This document shows positions 20,457 to 28,976 of a stretch of 64,000 nucleotides of DNA, in pieces. Source of the stretch: a bacterium (lineage in GTDB: Bacteria; Bacillota; Clostridia; Christensenellales; Aristaeellaceae); NCBI GenBank assembly GCA_004563405.1, contig SFTH01000001.1:1-64000 (forward strand), given 5' to 3'. The translations under genes and the position numbers were made by a program. Every line of letters begins with the position of its first letter. Position 1 is the stretch's first letter. Under the pieces are notes generated by a model. The model worked only from the letters and a program-made list of their open reading frames with translations. It was not told the DNA's origin and searched no databases.

Positions 20457-21035
20457 ATGCCGGAGGGCGGAATGAGCCGGGCGCGGCTGAGGGCGCACCT
20501 GCGCCGCTGCTGGGCCGTCTATCTGGTGGGAGCCGTGGCGGTTCTGCTGCTGAACAACCTGATCTACACGGTCACGCGGCCCCGGGCCTCCGAGGAGGAG
20601 ACCCTGCGGGTGATGCTGCTGAACGTGGACTGGGAGCCGGACGGCGGCGCGCAGGCGGCGCTGCTGGAGGAGATACAGGCGCGGGACGGACGCATCCGCG
20701 CGCTGGAGCTGGAGAGCATCGTCGCCGCCCGGGAGGAGGACCCCCAGGCGGGAATGTTGCTGACGGTGAAGCTGGTGGCGGGCTACGGAGACGTGTACGT
20801 CACCGACGCGGAGGGCTTTGCGCTGCTGGCGGACAGGGCCGCGTGCCAGTCCGTCGCGGATGTGGAGGCGCCGGACTGGGAGGCGGTGGAGTGCATTGAC
20901 CCGGAGACCGGCGCGCGCTATCCCGGCGCGCTGCGCAGCGGCGCGGGGTTGTACATCGTCGTGGCCTCCAACGGAACCAACATCGAGAGCACCTTGAACG
21001 CGCTGCCGCTGCTGGCGGCGGCCCTTGCGGAGTGA
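20457..21035 (+). CDS. single-pass membrane protein, function unknown
   Basis: A 192-residue protein with one membrane helix at about 19-40 and an extracytoplasmic domain of about 150 residues. No family is recognised. The domain is acidic, with GYGDVYVTDAEGFALL and a C-terminal YIVVASNGTNIEST stretch. The ATG at 20457 follows GGAGGGGG with seven-base spacing; a second ATG (20472) is possible. Its stop overlaps the start region of the next gene, which also encodes a membrane protein, so they probably act together. Confidence 0.72.
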   Translation: MPEGGMSRARLRAHLRRCWAVYLVGAVAVLLLNNLIYTVTRPRASEEETLRVMLLNVDWEPDGGAQAALLEEIQARDGRIRALELESIVAAREEDPQAGMLLTVKLVAGYGDVYVTDAEGFALLADRAACQSVADVEAPDWEAVECIDPETGARYPGALRSGAGLYIVVASNGTNIESTLNALPLLAAALAE

Positions 21036-21040
21036 GAGAA

Positions 21041-21529
21041 ATGAAACAGATCGTTGCCCATAAGAAACTGAGCCCCCTGCACGGCTTTTTGCTGGTGGTT
21101 GGCATCCTGGCCGTGCTGCTGATCATGAACAACCTGGTGCTGGGCGTGCTGACCCAGGCGGTGGGATTCACCGCGGCGAACGTGACCTTCTGGCTGATCG
21201 GCGCGCTGATGGCGCTGTGGGTGCTGCGCGTCTACGTCGTGAAGTACATCTACGAGCTCGGCCCGGACATTCTGCGCCTGAACCGCGCCTACGGAAAGCG
21301 CACGCGCCACATCGAGGACGTCTACCTCAGCCAGCTCGCCTTCGTGGGCAGCCCGGAGGAGGCGAAGAAGCGCTGGCCGGATGCGAAGCGCGTCCGCGCC
21401 CTCCACGCCCGGAGCGAGGAGCCCGTGACCGCCGTGGTCTACAAGACCGCCGTCGGCGTGCGCACGGCGCTGATTCAGGCCAGCCCGGAGCTGAAGGCGA
21501 AGCTCGTGGAGCGGCTGCGGGAGAAGTGA
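21041..21529 (+). CDS. two-helix membrane protein, function unknown
   Basis: A 162-residue protein with two membrane helices (about 17-39 and 49-68) and a basic, cytoplasmic C-terminal domain of about 90 residues. I use ATG 21041 because GGAG lies eight bases upstream, although a GTG at 21032 overlaps the stop of the preceding gene. No family recognised. It ends just before a strong terminator. Confidence 0.7.
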   Translation: MKQIVAHKKLSPLHGFLLVVGILAVLLIMNNLVLGVLTQAVGFTAANVTFWLIGALMALWVLRVYVVKYIYELGPDILRLNRAYGKRTRHIEDVYLSQLAFVGSPEEAKKRWPDAKRVRALHARSEEPVTAVVYKTAVGVRTALIQASPELKAKLVERLREK

Positions 21530-21545
21530 GCCGCGGCAGAACCCG

Positions 21546-21591
21546 AAGGGCCCCCGAAACGGACCGTTGAAGGTCGTTTCGGGGGCCCTTT
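21546..21591 (+). terminator. strong intrinsic terminator
   Basis: A long GC-rich stem of about 19 bp with one bulged G (arms 21546-21565 and 21572-21590), followed by TT. It is 17 bases after the preceding stop codon. Confidence 0.85.
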
Positions 21592-21937
21592 GCGCGCTAT
21601 CGGAACGTGCTGCTCCCGTGGTCGCTGGGAGATGGAGCGCGGGAACGGCGCGGATTCTGCATCCGGCGCTGGTCGTGGGGCAGAGGCAGGTTTTTCCGAG
21701 AGCCTGCATCCGGCGCGGGGGTTTTCGGGGCAGGGCGGGATTCTGCCGCGAACCGGCGCTCAAGTGTGCCGTCGCGCGGGGGTTGGGGTGATGTGCCGGT
21801 TCCTCTGCATGTTCGGGCACTCAAGTGTGCCGGTTTCTCCGCATGTTCGGGCGCTCAAGTGTGCCGTCGCGCGGGGAGGTGGCGCGCCGGATTTCTCCGC
21901 ATGTTCGGATGCTCAGGCGCGCCATGTGCGGATCCGG
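21592..21937. repeat. intergenic degenerate tandem repeat array B
   Basis: A gap of about 350 bases between convergent genes with no credible gene. Two repeat families follow each other. First, CTGCATCCGGCGC recurs at 21657 and 21704 (47-base period), with a degraded third copy near 21743. Second, CTCAAGTGTGCC recurs at 21759, 21820 and 21854, each unit ending in CYGCATGTTCGG (21806, 21839, 21898). Units of about 60, 33 and 59 bases differ by loss of a middle block. Confidence 0.8.
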
Positions 21938-23272
21938 TCAGTCCTCGACCCGTACAAATTTCTGCGTGAACTCCTGCCCGGCGGCGCGGACGGCGGGATC
22001 GTCGCATTGCAGGGCGCGCAGGTCGGTGGCGCGGCACTCCAGCTGAAAGACCTCGCTTCCGGCGAGCCGGGTTGCGTCGGAGGTGATGGGAAGCGTCGCG
22101 CGGCGCTTCAGCTCCGCGAGCAGGGGGCGCGCGTCTGCGCGCATGCCGATGAGCCGGGCATACTCCGGCAGGGGATGGCGCGCGCAGAGGTCGCGGTCGA
22201 GCTCCAGCAGCGCGTGGGCGCACAGGCGGGAGATGCGCGCGTAGGTGTAGCGCTTGCACTTGACCGCTTCGATCAGCTCTGTCCGGCTCGCCGCCGCCTG
22301 CGCGCAGTGGGCCACCCGGTCGCCCAGCCCCTCAGGCGCGTCGGGCAGGTTTTCAAGCTTCGCTCGGGTCATGCGCCGCAGCGCGTGGAGCAGCAGGTCG
22401 TCCGGCGCGTGCATCCGGGGCGCGGCGGCGAGGAGCGCGCGGGCCGCGGGAGGCACGCAGGCGAGGGCCTCCTCCATGCGCCCCGCCGCCAGCGCGGCGC
22501 GGATGGCCGAGGCCGAGGCGAAGCCGCCCGCCGGGGTCGCGCCAGAAGCGGCGGCTTCTTTGTCCGCTGCGCCGCCGGGGCGATGTGCGGCCTCCGCTTC
22601 TCCGCCTGCTGCGCAGCCGCTGCGGTGGACGGCGGGCTGCGTCCCCGCGCCGCCGCTTCCGGGCGCGGCGGCCTCCGGTTGCGCGCCCAGCGCGGCGCTG
22701 TGATAGCGCCCATGGCGGGGAATGGGTATGATTTCCAGTTCCGCGCCCAGCGCGCCTGCGGCGCGGACGTACTCCGCGCCGAGGATGAGGTTCGGGGAAT
22801 TGAGCAGCTCCGGCGGCAGGTTCAGGTGCGCGGCCAGGGCCTCGCCCCGGGCCCGGGCGTGGGATTTGCCCTGTTCGAGTCCGCCGCGCACGGCGGCGGC
22901 GAGGGACTCCGGCTCGTCCTCCCGCAATTCGGCCAGGGCGCGCAGCAGCGGAAGCTCCGCCGCCTCGCTTCCGAAGGAGAGGCAATCGCAGCCCAGGCCC
23001 GCCAGGATGGCCACGCCGCCCCGGGCGAAGGCGTCCGCCGGGCGCACCGCCCACAGCGCGGGCAGCTCGAACACCGCGTCCGCGCCGCACAGCAGCGCGG
23101 ATCGGGCGCGGCTCCACTTGTCCAGACACGCGGCTTCGCCCCGCTGGGTGTAGCTTCCGGCCATGCAGACCACCACGAAGTCGCAGCCGCTCAGGCGGCG
23201 GGTCTCGCGGATGTGGTGGGCGTGGCCGCTGTGGAAGGGGTTGTATTCGGCGATGATGCCTGCGATCTTCAT
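21938..23272 (-). CDS. tmcAL: tRNA(Met) cytidine acetate ligase TmcAL with low-complexity insert
   Basis: A 444-residue enzyme that acetylates the wobble cytidine of elongator tRNA(Met) using acetate and ATP. The nucleotidyltransferase motif is at the start (EYNPFHSGHAHH, HxGH at residues 14-17), followed by MAGSYTQRGEAA and, later, FASASAIR. Between HGRYHS (about 192) and FASASAIR (251) lies a 58-residue Ala/Gly/Pro-rich insert in place of the short loop usual for the family, whose members are near 400 residues. The ATG at 23272 is chosen because the family begins exactly there. It has its own promoter. Confidence 0.93.
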   Translation of the reverse strand: MKIAGIIAEYNPFHSGHAHHIRETRRLSGCDFVVVCMAGSYTQRGEAACLDKWSRARSALLCGADAVFELPALWAVRPADAFARGGVAILAGLGCDCLSFGSEAAELPLLRALAELREDEPESLAAAVRGGLEQGKSHARARGEALAAHLNLPPELLNSPNLILGAEYVRAAGALGAELEIIPIPRHGRYHSAALGAQPEAAAPGSGGAGTQPAVHRSGCAAGGEAEAAHRPGGAADKEAAASGATPAGGFASASAIRAALAAGRMEEALACVPPAARALLAAAPRMHAPDDLLLHALRRMTRAKLENLPDAPEGLGDRVAHCAQAAASRTELIEAVKCKRYTYARISRLCAHALLELDRDLCARHPLPEYARLIGMRADARPLLAELKRRATLPITSDATRLAGSEVFQLECRATDLRALQCDDPAVRAAGQEFTQKFVRVED

Positions 23273-23303
23273 CTCTGCGTGCGCCTCCGTCTCTCTTTCC
23301 ACC

Positions 23304-23332
23304 ATTGTACCCGAAAAGCGCCCGGAGGGCAA
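23304..23332 (-). promoter_or_regulatory. tmcAL promoter
   Basis: Minus strand: TTGCCC, 17 bases, TACAAT, about 32 bases before the start codon. Confidence 0.7.
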
Positions 23333-23414
23333 GATTAACCGGGGCAGAGGCAGGAAGTCCGGGCGGCGGCGTAGAAATATACTTCCATTACGATACAAGG
23401 AGCTTTTTGAATCC

Positions 23415-24407
23415 ATGGCCAAACTGTACTTCCGCTACGGCGCGATGGGCTCGTCCAAGACGGCGAACGCCATCATGGTGCAATACAACTACCACGAGCG
23501 CGGCCAGAACGCGCTGATGATCAAGCCCTGCCTGGACAACCGGGACGGCGAGCGCATCGTGGGCTCCCGCAGCGGGCTGAGCGCGCCCTGCATCTACATG
23601 GAGGAGATCGACGGCGTGGATCTCTCCGCGTACAACTGCATCATCGTGGACGAGGCGCAGTTTCTGAAGAAGGAACAGGTGGAGAAGCTGGTGGACATCG
23701 TGGACAGGATGAACATCCCGGTGATCTGCTACGGCCTGCGCGCCGACTTCCGGGGCAACCTCTTTGAGGGCAGCACCTGGCTGATGGCCTGGGCGGACAC
23801 CATCGAGGAGATCAAGACGGTGTGCTGGTGCGGCCGCAAGGCCACCTGCAACGCCCGCGTGGTGGACGGCAAGGTGGCCCGGGAGGGTGCACAGATCGTT
23901 CTGGGCGGCAACGAGAGCTATGTGGCGCTGTGCCGCAGGCACTGGCAGAGCGGCGAGCTGGCTCCCGAGGAGGTGCGCAAGATTTCCACCGGCAAGAAGG
24001 CCTATCTGCCGCTGCTGCTGGAGGCCGACCCCAGCGAAGAGATGATCGACCGCTACCTGGGGGACGGCGAGATGTATGTGCTGATGATCAACGGCCAGGC
24101 CGCCGCCGTGGCCGTGGTGGGCCAGGTGGACGAGGAGGTTTGCGAGCTGTACAACCTCGCCACCGCCCCGGGCATGCGGGGCAAGGGTTATGCCTCCCGG
24201 CTGGTCCGGCACCTGCTGCGGCTGTATCAGCCCCGCTGCAAGCGCATGCGGGTGGGCACGGCCCGGGAGCTGATGCCCTTCTACGAGCGCTTCGGCTTCA
24301 GGTACAGCTTCACCCGCGAGGGCTTCTTCCTGGACGAGGGCTACGCCGGCGTGCAGTTCGACGAGGAGGATCTTCAGGACATGCAGGTGCTGGAGATGGA
24401 ATTGTAA
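23415..24407 (+). CDS. tdk: thymidine kinase fused to a C-terminal GNAT acetyltransferase domain
   Basis: A 330-residue protein. Residues 1-180 are a type II thymidine kinase: P-loop GAMGSSKT (9-16), the DEAQF segment with catalytic Glu80, and a zinc-ribbon-like region with Cys137, Cys139, Cys173 and His176. Typical enzymes stop near residue 190-200. Here residues about 195-330 form a GNAT fold with the acetyl-CoA motif RGKGYASRL (about 255) and the PFYERFGF motif near 288. The kinase salvages thymidine to dTMP; the acetyltransferase substrate is unknown. The ATG follows AAGGAG with a rather long 12-base spacing. There is no stop or frameshift between the halves, so the fusion is directly encoded. 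Confidence 0.93.
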   Translation: MAKLYFRYGAMGSSKTANAIMVQYNYHERGQNALMIKPCLDNRDGERIVGSRSGLSAPCIYMEEIDGVDLSAYNCIIVDEAQFLKKEQVEKLVDIVDRMNIPVICYGLRADFRGNLFEGSTWLMAWADTIEEIKTVCWCGRKATCNARVVDGKVAREGAQIVLGGNESYVALCRRHWQSGELAPEEVRKISTGKKAYLPLLLEADPSEEMIDRYLGDGEMYVLMINGQAAAVAVVGQVDEEVCELYNLATAPGMRGKGYASRLVRHLLRLYQPRCKRMRVGTARELMPFYERFGFRYSFTREGFFLDEGYAGVQFDEEDLQDMQVLEMEL

Positions 24408-24541
24408 ACCGGGATTCGAATGACTTTGCCTTGGCATTTTCATAATACCGCCGGAGAGGGGATGATGGAGGATGAAAAACAAATGCCGTGACTCGAAGGC
24501 GCATAGAGATCAGGACAACGAACGGGAAGAGGAGAATTTCA

Positions 24542-25441
24542 TTGAACTTGAAGAGAGAAAACGGCATTCTGGAAAAAACCCTGTCCATCGCGGAGGGCGG
24601 ATATGCCGCGGCATATCTGTTTCTGTCGGAAGAATATGAGAAAAACCCCGGGGAGTTCGGGGCGCAGGCGCTGTATTTTCTCGCCTGTCTGGCCGGCGGA
24701 GACGGGAGGCCGGAGCGGGCGTTGGAATGGCTGAAGAGGGCCGTACTGGACAACGGCTGGTGGTACCGGCCGGAGGTGCTGGAGGACGACGATCTCGCGT
24801 CGCTTCAGGGAAATCCCGCATTCCTCAGACTGAAAACCATTTCGGACGGGCGCTACGCAGGAGCCGTATCCAAATCGAGGGCGGTCTTTACCTGGGAGAA
24901 GAAACGGGCCGATCAACTGTTCCTCGCCGTGCACGGAAACACGCAGAACGCACGGGCCGCAAGGGAGGACTGGGAGCCGCTGCTCGATCCCGCGTGGCAG
25001 CTGGAGGCGGTTCAGAGCGCCGAGCCGGACGGCTACGGGACCTACCGCTGGAGCTATGACATGCGCTCCTATCTCCCGGTGGCGGAGGCGATGGAGCAGG
25101 TCCGGGACGCGGGCTATGATCGGATCGCCTGCGGCGGCTTTTCCGCAGGCTGCGACATGCTGCTGCGCGCGGTCGCATTTTCCCCTGCGCGCTGCGATGC
25201 ACTGATGCTGCAAAGCCCGTGGATTCCCATGCTTCAGGCGCATGGAGAAGCGCTGGTGAACGCCGTCCGGCAAAAGAACATCGAAGTGAAAATCCGCTGC
25301 GGCTCGGAGGATGAGGACTGTCTGCCCATGGCGGAGCAATTGTATGACCTGCTGCAAAGGGCCAGCGTTCCTGCGGAGCTGGTGATCCAGCCGGGGAACC
25401 GCCACCAATTTCCCGAAACGGAGGCGCTGCCCGGTGCATGA
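24542..25441 (+). CDS. alpha/beta hydrolase-like protein with N-terminal TPR-like region
   Basis: A 299-residue protein. The first 90 residues resemble helical repeats (LFLSEEYEKNPGEFGAQAL; a second helix pair with ERALEWLKRA). The remainder looks like an alpha/beta hydrolase: FLAVHGNTQN (oxyanion strand), a nucleophile elbow GFSAG near residue 203, LQSPW, and a final GNRHQFP with a candidate catalytic His. The Ser in GFSAG is the likely nucleophile. I chose TTG 24542, seven bases after AGAGGAG, over an upstream GTG without such a signal. A GNAT gene overlaps its end. Substrate unknown. Confidence 0.78.
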   Translation: MNLKRENGILEKTLSIAEGGYAAAYLFLSEEYEKNPGEFGAQALYFLACLAGGDGRPERALEWLKRAVLDNGWWYRPEVLEDDDLASLQGNPAFLRLKTISDGRYAGAVSKSRAVFTWEKKRADQLFLAVHGNTQNARAAREDWEPLLDPAWQLEAVQSAEPDGYGTYRWSYDMRSYLPVAEAMEQVRDAGYDRIACGGFSAGCDMLLRAVAFSPARCDALMLQSPWIPMLQAHGEALVNAVRQKNIEVKIRCGSEDEDCLPMAEQLYDLLQRASVPAELVIQPGNRHQFPETEALPGA

Positions 25442-25907
25442 CATGGAAATTTCCCTTGCCCATCCCTGCGACATCGATCGCTGGATGGCGCTGGTGGATC
25501 GGGTGAAGGCGGCCTTCCCCGGGCTGGAAACTCCTGAGGCCCTTGCGGAGCATAGATCCACCGTGCTCGGCTTCATGGAAAGAAACGCCGCGCTTTGTGC
25601 AAAGATCAATGGAAACATCGTCGGCACGCTGCTGTTTTCGCGTGAGGACAGCGTTCTGTGCTTCCTCGCGGTGGATCCCGGCTTCCGCAGACGGCACATT
25701 GCGGAAAAACTGGTACAAATGATGTTCCGTCATCTGGATGCGGACAGGGTCGTGACCGTCACCACCTACCGCGAGGGCGTGCCGGAGGGCCGCGCTGCCC
25801 GGGCGTTCTACCGCCATCTGGGCTTCGTCGAGGGCAGGCTGACGGAGGAATTCGGAAGCCCTGTGCAGGAATTCGTGCTCATGCGCCCAAGAGTGGACGC
25901 AGGATGA
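25434..25907 (+). CDS. GNAT family N-acetyltransferase
   Basis: A 157-residue acetyltransferase. It shows VDPGFRRRHIAEKLV (acetyl-CoA loop, about 82-96) and ARAFYRHLGFVEG near the end. It starts at GTG 25434 inside the preceding gene's last codons, with GGAGG upstream; an ATG at 25443 is an alternative. The overlap suggests translational coupling with the hydrolase-like gene. Substrate unknown. Confidence 0.85.
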   Translation: MHDMEISLAHPCDIDRWMALVDRVKAAFPGLETPEALAEHRSTVLGFMERNAALCAKINGNIVGTLLFSREDSVLCFLAVDPGFRRRHIAEKLVQMMFRHLDADRVVTVTTYREGVPEGRAARAFYRHLGFVEGRLTEEFGSPVQEFVLMRPRVDAG

Positions 25908-25984
25908 CGGATCGCAAAATCGTCCGCAGCTTCTTTAAGGGCGGGTCATATCAAAGGCAGGCTGTGCAGAGCAGAACCTGTACT

Positions 25985-26034
25985 GGCGAATCCCCCGTGC
26001 GTTTTTGCAACGTGCGGGGGATTCGCCGTATTTT
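25985..26034 (+). terminator. intrinsic terminator after the GNAT gene
   Basis: A perfect 13-bp stem (25985-25997 with 26015-26027), then GTATTTTATCT. It ends the hydrolase-GNAT unit before the next promoter. Confidence 0.85.
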
Positions 26035-26046
26035 ATCTGAAATTGA

Positions 26047-26075
26047 TTGATTCCATTCGGAAAACACGCTATACT
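26047..26075 (+). promoter_or_regulatory. promoter of the methyltransferase/ABC-F unit
   Basis: TTGATT, 17 bases, TATACT, 25 bases before the ATG at 26101. Confidence 0.82.
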
Positions 26076-26100
26076 AGAGACTAGAAAGGTGTGTTTTTCT

Positions 26101-26961
26101 ATGTATATTGCCTCCCAATGGAAGGATTACGAGGTGCTCGACACCGGCGACGGCGAGAAGCTGGAGCGCTGGAGAGACATCATTCTGCGCCGCCCCGATC
26201 CTCAGGCGATCTGGCCGAAGCAGAAGCCGGAGCTCTGGGGCAGGGCGGACGCCCACTACCATCGCTCCGCGAAGGGCGGCGGCGAGTGGGAGTTCTTCAA
26301 AAAGCTGCCCGACCGCTGGACAGTGAAGTACGGCGCGCTTGAGTTCTACGTGCGCCCCACGGGCTTCAAGCACACCGGCCTGTTCCCGGAGCAGGCGGTG
26401 AACTGGGACTGGATGGCGGGGCTGATCCGCAAGGCGGGTCGCCCCATCCGCGTGCTGAACCTGTTCGGCTACACCGGCGGCGCGACCTGCGCCTGCGCGG
26501 CGGCGGGCGCGCATGTGACCCATGTGGACGCGGCCAAGGGCATGGTGCAGTGGGCGGGCGAGAACCGCAAGCTCTCCGGCATCGACGAGACCCGCGTGCG
26601 CTGGATCATCGACGACGCGCTGAAGTTCGTGCAGCGGGAGGAGCGCCGGGGCAACCGCTATCAGGGCATCCTGATGGATCCGCCCAGCTACGGCCGCGGC
26701 CCGGGCGGCGAGGTGTGGAAGCTGGAGAACGAGCTGTTCGGCCTGGTGAGCGCCTGCGAGAAGGTGCTGGCGGAGGACGCGCTGTTCGTGCTCATCAACA
26801 GCTACACCACCGGCCTTCAGCCCGCGGTGCTCAACAACATGCTGACCATGGCGGTGCAGCGCCGCCACGGCGGGCGCGTGGCCGCGGACGAGATTGTGCT
26901 GCCGGTCACGGCCGGCGGCGTGCTGCCCTGCGGCGCGAGCGGCCGCTGGAGCGCGGAATAA
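26101..26961 (+). CDS. class I SAM-dependent methyltransferase (RlmI/RlmK-related)
   Basis: A 286-residue methyltransferase. The SAM-binding motif is VLNLFGYTGGATCACAAAG (about 121-139), followed by THVDAAKGMVQWA and the catalytic-type motif MDPPSYGRGPGG near residue 190. It lacks the PUA domain of RlmI and its N-terminal 90 residues are a family-specific beta-rich part. The substrate is probably RNA, by similarity to the RlmI/RlmK group, but not certain. The ATG at 26101 starts close behind the promoter and AAAGGTG. ABC-F follows 20 bases later. Confidence 0.88.
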   Translation: MYIASQWKDYEVLDTGDGEKLERWRDIILRRPDPQAIWPKQKPELWGRADAHYHRSAKGGGEWEFFKKLPDRWTVKYGALEFYVRPTGFKHTGLFPEQAVNWDWMAGLIRKAGRPIRVLNLFGYTGGATCACAAAGAHVTHVDAAKGMVQWAGENRKLSGIDETRVRWIIDDALKFVQREERRGNRYQGILMDPPSYGRGPGGEVWKLENELFGLVSACEKVLAEDALFVLINSYTTGLQPAVLNNMLTMAVQRRHGGRVAADEIVLPVTAGGVLPCGASGRWSAE

Positions 26962-26981
26962 TTCCCCATCGGAGCAATTCT

Positions 26982-28907
26982 ATGATACTTTTGACCGTAC
27001 AAAACGTTACCAAGTCCTTCGCCATGAACACCGTGCTCAAGGACGTGAACCTCACCCTCCAGGCGGGCAGCCGCATGGGGCTGGTGGGGGCGAACGGCGC
27101 GGGCAAGTCCACGCTGTTCAAGCTCATCTCCGGCGCGATGGAGCCGGACGAGGGCACGATCTCCATCGCCAGGGGCACGCGCGTGGGCGTGCTGACCCAG
27201 GAGGCGGACATCCAGAGCGACCTGACCGTGCAGCAGGAGCTGGAGCGCGTGTTCGAGCCCCTGCGGGAGATGGAGCGCCGCCTGCGCGCGCTGGAGGCCG
27301 AGATGGCCGAAAAGCACGCGGACGCGGCGGAATACGAGAGCCTGTCCAGGAGCTATTCCAACCTGCTGGACCGCTTCGAGCGCTCCGGCGGCTACGAGTG
27401 GCCCAGCCGCATCCAGGGCGTGCTGGCGGGCCTGGGCTTCGCCCGGGGACGGGAGGATCAGCCCGCGCGGGTGCTCTCCGGCGGCGAAAAGACCCGGCTG
27501 TGCCTGGCGCGGCTGCTGCTGACCCAGCCGGATCTTCTGCTGCTGGACGAGCCGACGAACCATCTGGACCTGCAGTCCACCCAGTGGCTGGAGGAGACGC
27601 TGAAGAAGTACAGGGGCACGGTGCTGGTGATCAGCCACGACCGCTACTTTTTGAACGCCGTGTGCGACTGCATGGCGGAGATTTCGCTGCGCAGGCTGAC
27701 CCAGTACGAGGGCAACTACGACCAGTTCTCCGTCAAGCGCCGGGCAGATCTGGAGCGGCAGATGAAGGAGTACAAGCTCCAGCAGGCGGAGATCGCCCGG
27801 CAGGAGGCCATCATCGCGCGCTACCGCATGTACAACCGGGAGAAGTCCATCAAGGCGGCAGAGAGCCGGGAAAAGCGGCTGGAGAAGATGGAGCGGCTGG
27901 AGAAGCCTCAGAGCGAGCAGAAGGTGCGCTTCAGCTTCGAGGCACGGCGGCGCACCGGCGACGACGTGCTGATGGTGAAGGAGCTCAAAAAGGGCTTCGA
28001 GGGGCGCACGCTGTTTGAAAACTTCAGCCTGCACCTGCGCGCGGGCGACCGGGTGGCCATCATCGGCCCCAATGGCGTGGGCAAGTCCACGCTGCTCAAC
28101 ATCATCGCCCGCCAGCTGGCGGCGGACGGCGGCACGGTGACCTTCGGCTCCAACGTGGATCTGGGCTACTACGAGCAGCACCAGACCCGGCTGCATCCGG
28201 ACAAGGACATCTTAAGCGAGGTGTGGGACGACTTTCCCCGGCTGGAGCTGGACCGCGTGCGCGGGGTGCTTGCGCTGTTCCTGCTCACCGGAGACGACGT
28301 GTTCCAGCCCATCCGCACCCTCTCCGGCGGAGAGAAGGGCCGGGTTTCGCTGGCGAAGCTGATGCTGCGCCACGACAACTTTCTGCTGATGGACGAGCCC
28401 ACCAACCACTTGGATATGGACAGCCGCGAGGTGCTGGAGGGCGCGCTGGAGGACTTCGACGGCACGCTGCTCACCGTCAGCCACGACCGCTACTTCATCA
28501 ACCGCGTGGCCAATCGGGTGGTGGAGATGTCGGCGGAGGGTGCAAGGGAGTACATCGGCAACTACGACGACTATCTGGAGAAGAAGCGCCAGGAGGAGGC
28601 CGGAATCGAGGAGGAGGCCTTCGGCGGCAAGACGAAGACCCAGATCGACAAGGAGAAGCGCAGGGCGCGCCTCGCAAGGGAGAGCGAAAAGGCGCTGCGC
28701 CAGAGGCTGAAGGACGCCGAGGCGGAGATCGCCCGCACCGAGGAGGAAATCGCCCGGCTGGAGGCCGCCATGGGCGACCCGGAGACCTACCGGGACGCGG
28801 ACAACGCCCAGAGAATCGCCCGGGAGCACCGGGAGGCCCAGGCGCGGCTGGACGCGTTGTACGGGGACTGGGAGGAACTGAGCGAGGCCGTGGCGGAGCT
28901 GGAATGA
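26982..28907 (+). CDS. ABC-F family ATP-binding protein
   Basis: A 641-residue soluble protein with two ABC ATPase domains and no membrane part. Domain 1 has GANGAGKST (about 40), LSGGEKTRL and LLDEPTNHLDL; domain 2 has GPNGVGKST, LSGGEKGRV and LMDEPTNHLDM. Between them lies the charged P-site-tRNA-interaction-type linker (about 255-310, Arg/Lys/Glu-rich), and the C-terminus is a long coiled coil (about 540-640). ABC-F proteins act on ribosomes, either rescuing stalled translation or giving antibiotic protection; which applies here cannot be told. The ATG at 26982 follows GGAG by seven bases. Confidence 0.95.
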   Translation: MILLTVQNVTKSFAMNTVLKDVNLTLQAGSRMGLVGANGAGKSTLFKLISGAMEPDEGTISIARGTRVGVLTQEADIQSDLTVQQELERVFEPLREMERRLRALEAEMAEKHADAAEYESLSRSYSNLLDRFERSGGYEWPSRIQGVLAGLGFARGREDQPARVLSGGEKTRLCLARLLLTQPDLLLLDEPTNHLDLQSTQWLEETLKKYRGTVLVISHDRYFLNAVCDCMAEISLRRLTQYEGNYDQFSVKRRADLERQMKEYKLQQAEIARQEAIIARYRMYNREKSIKAAESREKRLEKMERLEKPQSEQKVRFSFEARRRTGDDVLMVKELKKGFEGRTLFENFSLHLRAGDRVAIIGPNGVGKSTLLNIIARQLAADGGTVTFGSNVDLGYYEQHQTRLHPDKDILSEVWDDFPRLELDRVRGVLALFLLTGDDVFQPIRTLSGGEKGRVSLAKLMLRHDNFLLMDEPTNHLDMDSREVLEGALEDFDGTLLTVSHDRYFINRVANRVVEMSAEGAREYIGNYDDYLEKKRQEEAGIEEEAFGGKTKTQIDKEKRRARLARESEKALRQRLKDAEAEIARTEEEIARLEAAMGDPETYRDADNAQRIAREHREAQARLDALYGDWEELSEAVAELE

Positions 28908-28912
28908 CAGAG

Positions 28913-28962
28913 CGCGCCGGGGCGAAGACGGGAGAAAGCGTCTTCGCCCCGGCGCGTTTGAT
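28913..28962 (+). terminator. strong intrinsic terminator after the ABC-F gene
   Basis: A perfect 18-bp stem (28913-28930 with 28939-28956) with an eight-base loop and a TTT tail, beginning six bases after the ABC-F stop codon. Confidence 0.9.
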
Positions 28963-28976
28963 CGGGAAGCGGGCTG

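Noticed and set aside
24408..24480. A TTCGAAT sequence resembling a tRNA T-loop
   Set aside because: The flanking bases do not form a T-stem and no cloverleaf can be drawn around it.
25903..26049. A short frame starting at ATG 25903, overlapping the GNAT stop
   Set aside because: It reads straight through the intrinsic terminator and into the next promoter, and lacks its own ribosome binding site.
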